Assembly: GCA_039030395.1 (NCBI GenBank)
Contig: JBCCEF010000027.1
Coordinates: 1 to 59,431 of the forward strand
Origin: Acidobacteriota bacterium
GTDB lineage: Bacteria > Acidobacteriota > Thermoanaerobaculia > Multivoradales > JBCCEF01
Direction: 5' to 3'
DNA: 59,431 bases
A program made the translations under genes and the position numbers. The notes beneath the pieces are model-generated. The model was not told where the DNA came from. It made no database searches and saw only the letters and a list, made by a program, of their open reading frames with translations. Below, piece by piece: positions 25,178 to 33,086 of this stretch; within the stretch, counting starts at the first letter, position 1, and each line of letters starts with the position of its first letter.

Positions 25178-25362
25178 GGGAGGAGGGCGGCCCGGAAACG
25201 GCCCCCGCGGGAAGGCCCCCACGGGAGCCCAAAGTATAATGCCCGGGCTCCTTTACGGGCGCTGCCGCCGGGTGCGTACCGAGGCCTCGCGCCGGACCGC
25301 AGCGCGATCGGTAGACGGTCGAAGACAGTACCCCGTATACGTTCAGGGAGCGAATCGAAATC

Positions 25363-26007
25363 ATGCCTCAACTCGTCTATTCCGCCAACCGTCACCAAGC
25401 CACCCTGCAAGAGGTGTCCGACCGCGATCTGTTGATCGCCGTCCGGCAGGGCGACGAATCCGCCCTCAACGAGCTGATCGGGCGCAAGACCAAGCCTCTA
25501 ATCCAACTTGTCTACCGCATCCTGGGCGATCGCGAAGAGTCCCAGGACGTGGTGCAGGTGACCTTTTTCAAGGTGTGGGAGAACCGGCGGAAGTTCAACG
25601 AGAAATGGTCGCCGAACACCTGGATTTACCGCATCGCCAGCAATCTGGCGATCGACCACCTGCGCTCCCGCAAGAGCCGCGAGCGCTCCGCTGAGCCGAT
25701 GCAGCAGCATCTGCGGCAGGTTTCTTCGGGCCAGGGCGGCACCTCCCGGGACCTGCGGCAGGACGAGGTCTTCGGCATCTTTCGGGAACTCTCCTCGGAA
25801 TTGACCGAAAAGCAGCGCCTGGTGTTCGTGTTGCGGGAGATCGAGGGCCTCTCTTCCCAAGAGGTGGCGAAGGTCGCCGGCTGCCGCGAATCGACGGTGC
25901 GCAACCACCTGTTCAACGCCCGCAAGGTCCTGCGCCGGGAGCTGGTGCAGCGATACCCGGAGTACGCTCCCGAAGGCTATGCGGCACCGGCGGAGGAGGC
26001 ATCGTGA
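25363..26007 (+). CDS. ECF-type RNA polymerase sigma factor
   Basis: A 214-residue sigma-70 family member of the extracytoplasmic function class. Region 2 is seen in DLLIAVRQGDESALNELIG through DVVQVTFFKVWENRRKF and TWIYRIASNLAIDHLRSRK; region 4 in ELTEKQRLVFVLREIEGLSS and AKVAGCRESTVRNHLFNARK. A GGAG precedes the ATG. The next gene is a zinc-finger anti-sigma factor overlapping by 4 bp, then a secretion/pilus operon. It probably autoregulates and may control the whole operon. Confidence 0.93.
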   Translation: MPQLVYSANRHQATLQEVSDRDLLIAVRQGDESALNELIGRKTKPLIQLVYRILGDREESQDVVQVTFFKVWENRRKFNEKWSPNTWIYRIASNLAIDHLRSRKSRERSAEPMQQHLRQVSSGQGGTSRDLRQDEVFGIFRELSSELTEKQRLVFVLREIEGLSSQEVAKVAGCRESTVRNHLFNARKVLRRELVQRYPEYAPEGYAAPAEEAS

Positions 26008-26612
26008 GCTTGCTGAACGCGCAGTGCCCCGACTGGCGGAACCTCGCCGCCATGCGCCGTGACCCGGCGGCCGGCGAAGCCGCAGACGCCCGGTGGAACG
26101 AGGCGCTGGACCACGCCTCGGGTTGCGCAGACTGCGGCCCGCGCGCCGCCGCCAGCGACCCCCTCGCCCTGCTGCGCCCGCTCCGGCAGGACATCCCCAC
26201 CCTCGAAGACGAGGTGGACGTGGAGCGCATGCGGATCTCCGTCGAGGCCCTGCGCCGCGGTCAGCGCACACACAGGGAGACGCGCCTCACCGGAACTTCC
26301 TGGATGCGCTATGCCGCCGCCGCGGCCTTCGCCGTGATGTTGGTGAGCCTGGGAGTGGTCGACAACGGAACCGGCGTCGGCGAGGATTCCGGCCCGCCGG
26401 CACCGAGCATCACGGCGGCGGTTCCGTCCGCCGGCGCGGTAGAGCCAATGCCGTGGACCGACCCCCTCGACGCCTTCGCCGAGCCGATGGACGCCTACGC
26501 CGAGCAACCGGTGTTCGATGATCTCCAGCGCCCCGCCGCCGCCAGCGTCTACCAGCTCGCGGAGGATGACCTGCACGTCGTGATGGTCGTCCACGAAACG
26601 CTGGATGTGTAG
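26004..26612 (+). CDS. Anti-sigma factor with zinc-finger motif
   Basis: A 202-residue protein starting with GTG inside the sigma factor stop (GTGA). The N-terminal part ends HASGCADCG, the H-x3-C-x2-C motif of zinc-binding anti-sigma factors. A single transmembrane helix (MRYAAAAAFAVMLVSLGVV) follows at about residues 99-118, and the C-terminal part is acidic and Pro-rich, probably periplasmic. This layout would hold the ECF sigma factor at the membrane until an envelope signal arrives. Confidence 0.85.
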   Translation: MSLLNAQCPDWRNLAAMRRDPAAGEAADARWNEALDHASGCADCGPRAAASDPLALLRPLRQDIPTLEDEVDVERMRISVEALRRGQRTHRETRLTGTSWMRYAAAAAFAVMLVSLGVVDNGTGVGEDSGPPAPSITAAVPSAGAVEPMPWTDPLDAFAEPMDAYAEQPVFDDLQRPAAASVYQLAEDDLHVVMVVHETLDV

Positions 26613-27414
26613 CCGGGCCGTCTTCTCCACCACTCTGATGCTGAATCTACGCCGTCTTTTCGTCTGCCTGTGGGTGCTGTCGCTGCCGTGCCTGGCAGCG
26701 CTTCCGGCGGCTGCCCAGGTGTTGCGGCAGGACTCCAACCCATCGCGCATCAGCCCGGCGCCGGAGGAAGAGGATCTGCGCCTCCACGTCTTCACCCTGG
26801 AGCACCAGCCGGCCGAAGAGGCGCTGGAGCTGGTGAAGCCGATGCTCTCGAATCGCGGTTCCGTCGAGCTCCAGGCGCGCAGCAACACCCTGGTGGTGCG
26901 GGACACCCTGGCCTCCCTCGCCCGTATCGGGCCGAAGGTGCACAGCTTCGATCACGAGCCACAGCCCCTGGAACTCGAGGTCGTCGTCCTGCGAGCCTTT
27001 TCGCGAGCGCAGGGTCCGATTCCGGAGAATGCCCGGGTGCCGACGGCGCTGGCCGGCAAGCTGCGCAGCTTGCTGCGCTACGAGAGTTTCCGCCTGGTGG
27101 CCCGGGCTCGCCTCCAGACGCTCGAGGGCGAAGCGGTGTCCTACGACCTCAACAGGAGCTACCGGGTGGCCTTCCGGCTCGGCACCGTCGTCGCCACCCC
27201 CAACCGCACCGAGCGCTTGAAGCTGCGGGATTTCAAGGTGGAGCGCCTGATCGACGGCGCCGAAGGCGGCTCGTTGATCCACACCAACCTCAATCTCTTC
27301 GTGGGCAAGACCACCACCCTCGGCCTGGCCCGCACGGAAACGAGCGACAGCGCCCTGATGGTCGCCATCACGGCCCGGCCGGGCAGCCGGCTGACGGTTC
27401 GGGAATTGGAGTAG
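26605..27414 (+). CDS. Exported secretin-N-like protein of the secretion operon
   Basis: A 269-residue protein with a signal peptide (MLNLRRLFVCLWVLSLPCLA, cut near AAAQ). The segment LHVFTLEHQPAEEALELVKPMLSNRGSVELQARSNTLVVRD, read in pieces, matches the fold of secretin N-domains (STN/N1-type), but no secretin barrel follows. The C-terminal half is beta-rich. It may be an accessory periplasmic ring or pilotin-like component. The ATG at 26605 overlaps the anti-sigma stop; the ATG at 26638 starts exactly at the signal peptide and is equally plausible. Confidence 0.7.
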   Translation: MCSRAVFSTTLMLNLRRLFVCLWVLSLPCLAALPAAAQVLRQDSNPSRISPAPEEEDLRLHVFTLEHQPAEEALELVKPMLSNRGSVELQARSNTLVVRDTLASLARIGPKVHSFDHEPQPLELEVVVLRAFSRAQGPIPENARVPTALAGKLRSLLRYESFRLVARARLQTLEGEAVSYDLNRSYRVAFRLGTVVATPNRTERLKLRDFKVERLIDGAEGGSLIHTNLNLFVGKTTTLGLARTETSDSALMVAITARPGSRLTVRELE

Positions 27415-27417
27415 GCG

Positions 27418-28641
27418 GTGGAGTTCGTCTGTCGCGTCGGCACGCCCGAGGGCCGGATCATCGAAAAGCCCTTCGAGGCGACCGATGAAACGGCCCTGCG
27501 CAGCGATCTCCAGAAGCGCGGATTTCACATCTTCGAAGTCCGCCGCAAGGGTCTGTCCCTCGATCTGCCGTTCGTCAACCGCCGCAAGAGGGTGGGCGAC
27601 CGCCAGTTCCTGATCTTCAACCAGGAGCTGGCGGCACTGCTACGGGCCGGCCTGCCGCTGATGCAGGCGCTGGACCTGATGCTGGAGCGCATGGAGGATC
27701 CCTCGCTGCGGCCAATTCTGGCGGAGGTGCGCGAGCGGGTTCGCTCCGGCGAAGATCTATCGGAGATCTTCGAGTCCTACGGCGACCAGTTCCCGCGCCT
27801 CTACGCCCCCACCTTGAAGGCCGGCGAGCGAAGCGGCGAGCTGGAAGCGGTGATCCGCCGCTTCATCCGCCACCAGAACCTGGTGATCGAGGCCCGGCGG
27901 CGAGTGGTTTCGGCGCTGGTCTATCCGGCGGTGCTGATCAACCTGGCGTTGATCATGATCCTGGTAATGACCTTCTACGTGGTGCCCAAATTCAGCGCCT
28001 TCTTCGAGAATTCCGATACGGAGCTGCCCTTCATCACCAAGGCGGTCCTCGGCGTATCGGGATTCTCGCGCGAAACCGCGTTCTTGGTCCCGAACGGCAT
28101 CTGGGCGGTGCTGGCGATCGCCGCCGCGGCCGTCGCCGTGCGGGTGTGGTCCCGCCGGCCGGAGGGCGCCCGCGCGATGGACGCCATCAAGCTGAGAACG
28201 CCGCTCCTCGGCCCGGTCCTGATGCTGTTCTCGCTGTCGGAGTTCTGCCGCTCCCTGTCGACGCTCCTGGCCGGCGGCATGCCGCTGGTTCCGGCGCTCG
28301 AGATCTCCGTCAATGCGGTGGGCAACGCCAAGGTGCGTACCAGCCTGGAACCCAACATCCAGCGGGTGCGCGAGGGCGAACCGTTCTACGAAGCCCTCGA
28401 GGCGAGCGACGTGTTTCCGCCGATGGCGATCGACATGATCAAGGTCGGCGAGTCGACCGGTTCCTTGGACGAGATGCTCTCCAGCGTCTCGGATCTGTTC
28501 GACGAGCGGGTGGAAACCCGTCTGCAGCGGATCCTGACCCTGGTCGAGCCGCTGATGCTGGTGTTTCTCGGCATCGTGGTGGGCATTCTTCTGGTCTCGA
28601 TCTATATTCCGCTGTTCAGTGCGATGGGGTCGGTGAGCTGA
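27418..28641 (+). CDS. Type II secretion/type IV pilus inner-membrane platform protein (GspF/PilC)
   Basis: A 407-residue polytopic protein with two GspF domains: FNQELAALLRAGLPLMQALDLML in the first and LSEFCRSLSTLLAGGMPLVPALEI in the second, each ending in hydrophobic helices (LVYPAVLINLALIMILVMTF and EPLMLVFLGIVVGILLVSIY). It anchors the assembly ATPase and transmits rotation or extrusion to pseudopilins. It begins with GTG at 27418, just after the previous stop. Confidence 0.93.
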   Translation: MEFVCRVGTPEGRIIEKPFEATDETALRSDLQKRGFHIFEVRRKGLSLDLPFVNRRKRVGDRQFLIFNQELAALLRAGLPLMQALDLMLERMEDPSLRPILAEVRERVRSGEDLSEIFESYGDQFPRLYAPTLKAGERSGELEAVIRRFIRHQNLVIEARRRVVSALVYPAVLINLALIMILVMTFYVVPKFSAFFENSDTELPFITKAVLGVSGFSRETAFLVPNGIWAVLAIAAAAVAVRVWSRRPEGARAMDAIKLRTPLLGPVLMLFSLSEFCRSLSTLLAGGMPLVPALEISVNAVGNAKVRTSLEPNIQRVREGEPFYEALEASDVFPPMAIDMIKVGESTGSLDEMLSSVSDLFDERVETRLQRILTLVEPLMLVFLGIVVGILLVSIYIPLFSAMGSVS

Positions 28642-28675
28642 TGAGGGTCCCTTCGTCCACCAGGAGTTTGTTGCC

Positions 28676-30310
28676 ATGACCGTAGATCTCGATCCGCAAG
28701 CTCTCCAGATGGAGACCGCCGAGGGTGCCCGCGAGCGGGAAGCGCAGGAAGCGCACAGCTTCGCCGAGCGCTACGGTCTCGAACTGATCGACATGAGTTC
28801 CTTCCGGATCGACAACGATCTGTTTCGGCGGATCCCCTTCGATCTGATGCTGCGCTACAGCTTCCTGCCGCAGGAGCAGCTCGAGGGCCGCCTGGCGGTG
28901 ATCATGGCGGACCCGTCGAACGTTTTCAAAATCGACGAACTCGAAATGCAGCTCGGCCAGCCGGTGGAGGTGAAGGTCGGCCTGCGCTCGGAGGTCGAGG
29001 AGATCCTGCAGAAGTCCGAGAGCGCCCAGCGAGTGCTCGACGAAGCCACCGAAGGCTTCCGTATGCAGCTCGTGCAGGAAGACGAGGACGGGCAGGAAAT
29101 CCTCTCCATCGACAGCATCAGCGCCGACACCAGCCCGATCATCAAGCTGGTGGACTCGACGCTGTTCAACGCCATCCAGCGCCGCGCCTCGGACATCCAC
29201 ATCGAAACGCGCGACACGGAAGTGGTGATCAAGTACCGCATCGACGGCGTGCTCTACCAGGCGATGGAGCCGATCGATAAGCGCCACCACCAGACCATCA
29301 TCAGCCGCATCAAGGTGATGGCGGAGCTCGACATCGCCGAGAAGCGCATCCCGCAGGACGGTCGCTTCAAGCTGCGGCTGCGTGGCCGCACCATCGACTT
29401 CCGCGTGTCGATCATGCCGTCCGTCCACGGCGAGGACTGCGTGATCCGTATTCTCGACAAGGAGTCGATGAACGAGGAATTCAAGAACCTGCGCCTCGAC
29501 ATCCTCGGCTTCGACGACGAAACCCTGGTCAAGCTGCGCAAGTTCATCCTGGAGCCCTACGGCATGGTGCTGGTCACCGGCCCCACCGGCTCCGGTAAGA
29601 CGACCACCCTCTACGCCTGCCTGTCGGAGATCCAGTCGGCGGAAGACAAGATCATCACCATTGAGGATCCGGTCGAATACCAGTTGAAGGGCATCACCCA
29701 GATCCCCGTCAACGAGAAAAAGGGCCTGACCTTCGCCCGCGGCCTGCGCTCGGTGCTGCGCCACGATCCGGACAAGATCATGGTCGGCGAGATCCGCGAC
29801 GAGGAGACGGCACAGATCGCCATTCAGTCCGCCTTGACCGGCCATCTGGTGTTCACCACCGTCCACGCCAACAACGTGGTGGACGTGCTGGGCCGCTTCC
29901 TGAACATGAACGTCGACCTCTACAACTTCGTGTCGGCGCTCAACTGCGTGCTGGCGCAGCGCCTGGTGCGCAAGATCTGCCCGCACTGCCGCCGGCCCAC
30001 CAAGCTGTCGCGGGAGTTGCTGCTGCACAGCGGTCTCGACCCGGTTACCTACGTGGACTACACCTTCTATGAGGGGACCGGCTGTATCGAGTGCAACGGC
30101 ACCGGCTTCCTCGGGCGTCTCGCCGTGTCCGAGTTGCTGAACCTCTCGGACCACATTCGGGAATTGATCCTCGATCGGCGCCCGGCGTCGGAAATCAAAC
30201 GAACGGCCAAGGAAGAGGGCATGACCTTCCTCAGAGAGTCCGCTCTCGAGAAGGCCCTCCAGGGAGTCACCACACTCCGTGAAATCAATAAAGTTACCTT
30301 CGTGGACTGA
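28676..30310 (+). CDS. Type II secretion/type IV pilus assembly ATPase (GspE/PilB)
   Basis: A 544-residue hexameric ATPase. The N-terminal MshE-type domain is followed by the catalytic core: Walker A GPTGSGKTTTLYA, Asp box IITIEDPVEYQLKGI, Walker B/His box LRHDPDKIMVGEIRDEETA and LTGHLVFTTVHAN. The zinc-binding tetracysteine is CPHC ... CIEC, characteristic of GspE/PilB and absent from PilT retraction ATPases. It powers pseudopilus or pilus growth. No retraction ATPase is seen in the operon, which favours a type II secretion-like role. Confidence 0.96.
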   Translation: MTVDLDPQALQMETAEGAREREAQEAHSFAERYGLELIDMSSFRIDNDLFRRIPFDLMLRYSFLPQEQLEGRLAVIMADPSNVFKIDELEMQLGQPVEVKVGLRSEVEEILQKSESAQRVLDEATEGFRMQLVQEDEDGQEILSIDSISADTSPIIKLVDSTLFNAIQRRASDIHIETRDTEVVIKYRIDGVLYQAMEPIDKRHHQTIISRIKVMAELDIAEKRIPQDGRFKLRLRGRTIDFRVSIMPSVHGEDCVIRILDKESMNEEFKNLRLDILGFDDETLVKLRKFILEPYGMVLVTGPTGSGKTTTLYACLSEIQSAEDKIITIEDPVEYQLKGITQIPVNEKKGLTFARGLRSVLRHDPDKIMVGEIRDEETAQIAIQSALTGHLVFTTVHANNVVDVLGRFLNMNVDLYNFVSALNCVLAQRLVRKICPHCRRPTKLSRELLLHSGLDPVTYVDYTFYEGTGCIECNGTGFLGRLAVSELLNLSDHIRELILDRRPASEIKRTAKEEGMTFLRESALEKALQGVTTLREINKVTFVD

Positions 30311-31250
30311 GGCCCTGTTCGGCCTTCGGCCGATCCCGGCGCCCCCGCACGCCTTCGCGCTCGACCGCGAGCGAATCGCCTACGGTGGCTTCACCACCGC
30401 CGCCAGGGCGCCACAGTTCCGCGAGTTCCACAGCGAAGCGCTGCCCGCCGACACCTTTCAGCCGGGTGTGCTGGGCGGCAGCCTGGTGCAGGGAGGGACC
30501 TTCGAAGAGACCTTGACGCGCCTCATCGGCCGCCTTTCCGGCAGCGTCAAGGAGGCCTCCCTCACCCTGCCGGACGACTGGCTGCGGGTAGCCTTCGCTC
30601 AGATCGACGATCTGCCCAAAAGGGGCGAGGAAAGAGACGAGGTACTGCGCTGGAAGCTCAAGCAGCTCGTGCCCTTTCCGCCGGACGATCTCAGGATCGA
30701 CGGCGTCGAGGTGCCGACCCTGCCGGGGCAGCTCGAACGCCGGCGGGTGATGGTGACCTTCGGCCTCGAATCGGTTCTCCGCCAGATCGAAGCCGTCTTC
30801 CGCAGCGCCGGGGTGCGGATCGGCCGGATCGTCAATTCCAGCCTGCCGCTGCTGGCCGCGGTGGACGGCACCAGCCTGGCCGGCGGCAGCGTGATCTGCT
30901 GGGTGGAGCCGGGCGGCTATTCGCTGCTCTTCACCCACGACGGCCAGCCGCTGCTGCACCGCTACAAGGCCTTGACGGCGGCCGCCCAGCGCGAATTGAT
31001 CGTGCGCGATCTGCGCCTGACACGGGATTTCCTGGAAACCAGCGTGCCGGGATTCGAGATCGAACGTCTGCTGCTGTGCGCACCCCGCGCCACCGAAGAG
31101 AGCTGGGACGAGTGGCTCTCCACCGGATTCGACCAACCGGCCACCCGCCTGAACGACCGTCAACTACCGCCGAGTTTGGGCCTGTCGCCGCAGCTCTCCG
31201 CCCACGATGTGGTCGCGCTGCTGGGCGCGGTGCGGGAGGAAGTGTCATGA
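30279..31250 (+). CDS. PilM/GspL-like actin-fold assembly protein
   Basis: A 323-residue protein with a diverged PilM-type actin fold: KEASLTLPDDWLRVAFAQID, WKLKQLVPFPPDDLRIDG and VICWVEPGGYSLLFTHDG are the strands usually found around the nucleotide site of PilM. It starts with GTG 32 bp inside the ATPase gene and is followed by PilN- and PilO-like genes, the normal PilMNO order. It would link the cytoplasmic ATPase to the inner-membrane PilNO pair. Confidence 0.8.
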   Translation: MKSIKLPSWTEALFGLRPIPAPPHAFALDRERIAYGGFTTAARAPQFREFHSEALPADTFQPGVLGGSLVQGGTFEETLTRLIGRLSGSVKEASLTLPDDWLRVAFAQIDDLPKRGEERDEVLRWKLKQLVPFPPDDLRIDGVEVPTLPGQLERRRVMVTFGLESVLRQIEAVFRSAGVRIGRIVNSSLPLLAAVDGTSLAGGSVICWVEPGGYSLLFTHDGQPLLHRYKALTAAAQRELIVRDLRLTRDFLETSVPGFEIERLLLCAPRATEESWDEWLSTGFDQPATRLNDRQLPPSLGLSPQLSAHDVVALLGAVREEVS

Positions 31251-31927
31251 GCCGTAGCGCCCTACCCAATCTCGCCGGCCGCCCCTTCGTCAATAATCAG
31301 CCGGTGCTGCGGGCCAGCATTTTTCTGTGGATCGCCGCCCTACTCCTCGCGCTGCTGGCGGCGGGGCTCTACTGGAGCTACTTCTCCACCCGCGAAGACC
31401 GGCAAACGCGCATCGCTCAGCTCGAGCGGCAGATCGCCGAGGAGCGCACCCACATTTCCAACTTGCAGGATCGCCTCGCCGCCATCGACCTGGAGAACCA
31501 GAACGAGGCCGTCGACTTCCTCAATGAACGCATCCGCGAGCGGACTTTCGGCTGGAGCGTGCTGTTCGACCGGCTGGCGGGCCTGCAGCCGGACAACGTT
31601 CGGGTGGTCTCCTTGAGTCCGCGCATCCCTCAGCAACTACGGCAGACCCGACGGCGCCGAGGTCGATCGCGAGACGCCGCCGGCGAGGCCGATTCGGCCG
31701 CCAACAAGGTGCCACTCCAGATCCAGGCCATCGGCCGGGCACCGGGCTCGCTGGAAGAGATGGTCGACGCACTGTTCGCGGACGCCGCCTTCGAGAACCC
31801 CAACCCGCTCCAGGAAGCGCGTCAAGGCAATCAGATCAACTTCAGCCTGAGCGTCGTCTACCTGCCGCAGGTGGCGGCGGCCGAAGCGGAAGAAGCCCTC
31901 GCCGCGGCCGCGGGAGGTGCGCCGTGA
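31247..31927 (+). CDS. PilN-like inner-membrane assembly protein
   Basis: A 226-residue protein with a short cytoplasmic N-terminus (ALPNLAGRPFVNNQPV, resembling the INLLPWR-type PilM-binding motif region), one membrane helix (ASIFLWIAALLLALLAAGLY) and a coiled-coil periplasmic part (QIAEERTHISNLQDRLAAID) followed by a ferredoxin-like domain. ATG 31247 overlaps the previous stop as ATGA. Position and layout fit PilN/GspL-C; sequence identity is low as is normal for this family. Confidence 0.8.
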   Translation: MSRSALPNLAGRPFVNNQPVLRASIFLWIAALLLALLAAGLYWSYFSTREDRQTRIAQLERQIAEERTHISNLQDRLAAIDLENQNEAVDFLNERIRERTFGWSVLFDRLAGLQPDNVRVVSLSPRIPQQLRQTRRRRGRSRDAAGEADSAANKVPLQIQAIGRAPGSLEEMVDALFADAAFENPNPLQEARQGNQINFSLSVVYLPQVAAAEAEEALAAAAGGAP

Positions 31928-32529
31928 GCGCCTCTTCCAACATCTGGCAGACCCGGTGGGGGCTATGGGTGCCGCCGCTGGTGATCCTGGTGGCCGCTCT
32001 CGTCGCCCTCGGCGTCTATCGCGGCCGCTTCGCCGAACAGGCCGAAGGCAGCGTTCGTTCGGTGGAAGGGGCAACCCGGGTGCTGTCGGACCTCGAGGAG
32101 CGCAGCGGCGACCTGGCGAGCAACCTGGACGAGATCGAGACCACCCGCAACCAGCTCGCCGCCTTCTTCACCGACCAGCTCTCCACCGAGAACGAGCGCC
32201 TGACGGCGATCATCGCCGAGGTCAAGACGCTGGCCGAAACCGCCGGCCTCGATCCCCAGGCGATCGGCTACCCGGACGAGGTGATCGACGATTTCGGCCT
32301 GCGCAAACGGTCGATCGTCTTCGGCGTGCAGGGCTCTTACACCCAACTCCGGCGCCTGATCAACCTGCTGGAGCTGTCGGACTCGTTTCTGACCCTGGAG
32401 CAGGTGACGTTGGTGGGTGAAAACCAGAACCGACTGGCCATCGACCTCAAGATCTCGACCCTCTTCGCCACCGATTTGCCGGAGGTGGTCGAAGACGTCC
32501 CGGTGGCCCCGCAGGGGGAGGCGGGCTGA
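31924..32529 (+). CDS. PilO-like inner-membrane assembly protein
   Basis: A 201-residue protein with one N-terminal membrane helix (WVPPLVILVAALVALGVYRG), a coiled coil (LEERSGDLASNLDEIETTRN) and a C-terminal domain ending in FGVQGSYTQLRRLINLLELS, the segment conserved in PilO/GspM. It starts with GTG overlapping the PilN-like stop and would pair with PilN in the inner membrane alignment complex. Confidence 0.8.
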   Translation: MSASSNIWQTRWGLWVPPLVILVAALVALGVYRGRFAEQAEGSVRSVEGATRVLSDLEERSGDLASNLDEIETTRNQLAAFFTDQLSTENERLTAIIAEVKTLAETAGLDPQAIGYPDEVIDDFGLRKRSIVFGVQGSYTQLRRLINLLELSDSFLTLEQVTLVGENQNRLAIDLKISTLFATDLPEVVEDVPVAPQGEAG

Positions 32530-33086
32530 TGCGCGACGAACAAAAGAAAAGGCTACTCGCCGGCTTGCTGGTGTTGCTCGCCTTGGCCGCCGTCTGGCGC
32601 TTCGCGCCGGCGATCTTCACCGGCAGCGGTGAGGGTGTCCGGCAGTTCTCTTCCGGCCTGGCGGAACTCTCCGGCACGGACCGCATCGCGACCCTCGACC
32701 TGGCCCTACTGAATCGCGCCGGCCGCGACTATTCCGCCGGCCGCGACCCCTTCAGCTTCTACGATCCGCCACCGGAACCGCCGCCACCGCGGGTGGAGAC
32801 ACCCCAGCCGGTGCGGCCCACGCCGACGCCGGTGCCGGTGGACACCGGACCCCGACCGCCGGCCATCACCTATGAATTCCTCGGCAGCTTCGGTCCCGAG
32901 GAGCGCAAGATCGCGGTGCTGGCGGACGGCGACGAAATCTTCAACGCCCAGGTGGGCGAGGTGCTCGAAGATCAGTTCGTGATCGACGCCATCGGGCTGG
33001 AATCCGTAGACATCAAGTACATTGAATTTCCCGATCTGCCGCCGAAACGGTTGGCCGCCGGGGCCGACACCACCTTCGGGAGATGA
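32529..33086 (+). CDS. PilP/GspC-like periplasmic linker protein
   Basis: A 185-residue protein with an N-terminal membrane helix (RLLAGLLVLLALAAVWRFAP), a Pro-rich spacer (PPPEPPPPRVETPQPVRPTP) and a small beta domain at the C-terminus (YEFLGSFGPEERKIAVLADG, FNAQVGEVLEDQFVIDAIGL). This matches the PilP/GspC homology-region plan, which links inner-membrane parts to the secretin. The start overlaps the PilO-like stop by one base. Confidence 0.72.
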   Translation: MRDEQKKRLLAGLLVLLALAAVWRFAPAIFTGSGEGVRQFSSGLAELSGTDRIATLDLALLNRAGRDYSAGRDPFSFYDPPPEPPPPRVETPQPVRPTPTPVPVDTGPRPPAITYEFLGSFGPEERKIAVLADGDEIFNAQVGEVLEDQFVIDAIGLESVDIKYIEFPDLPPKRLAAGADTTFGR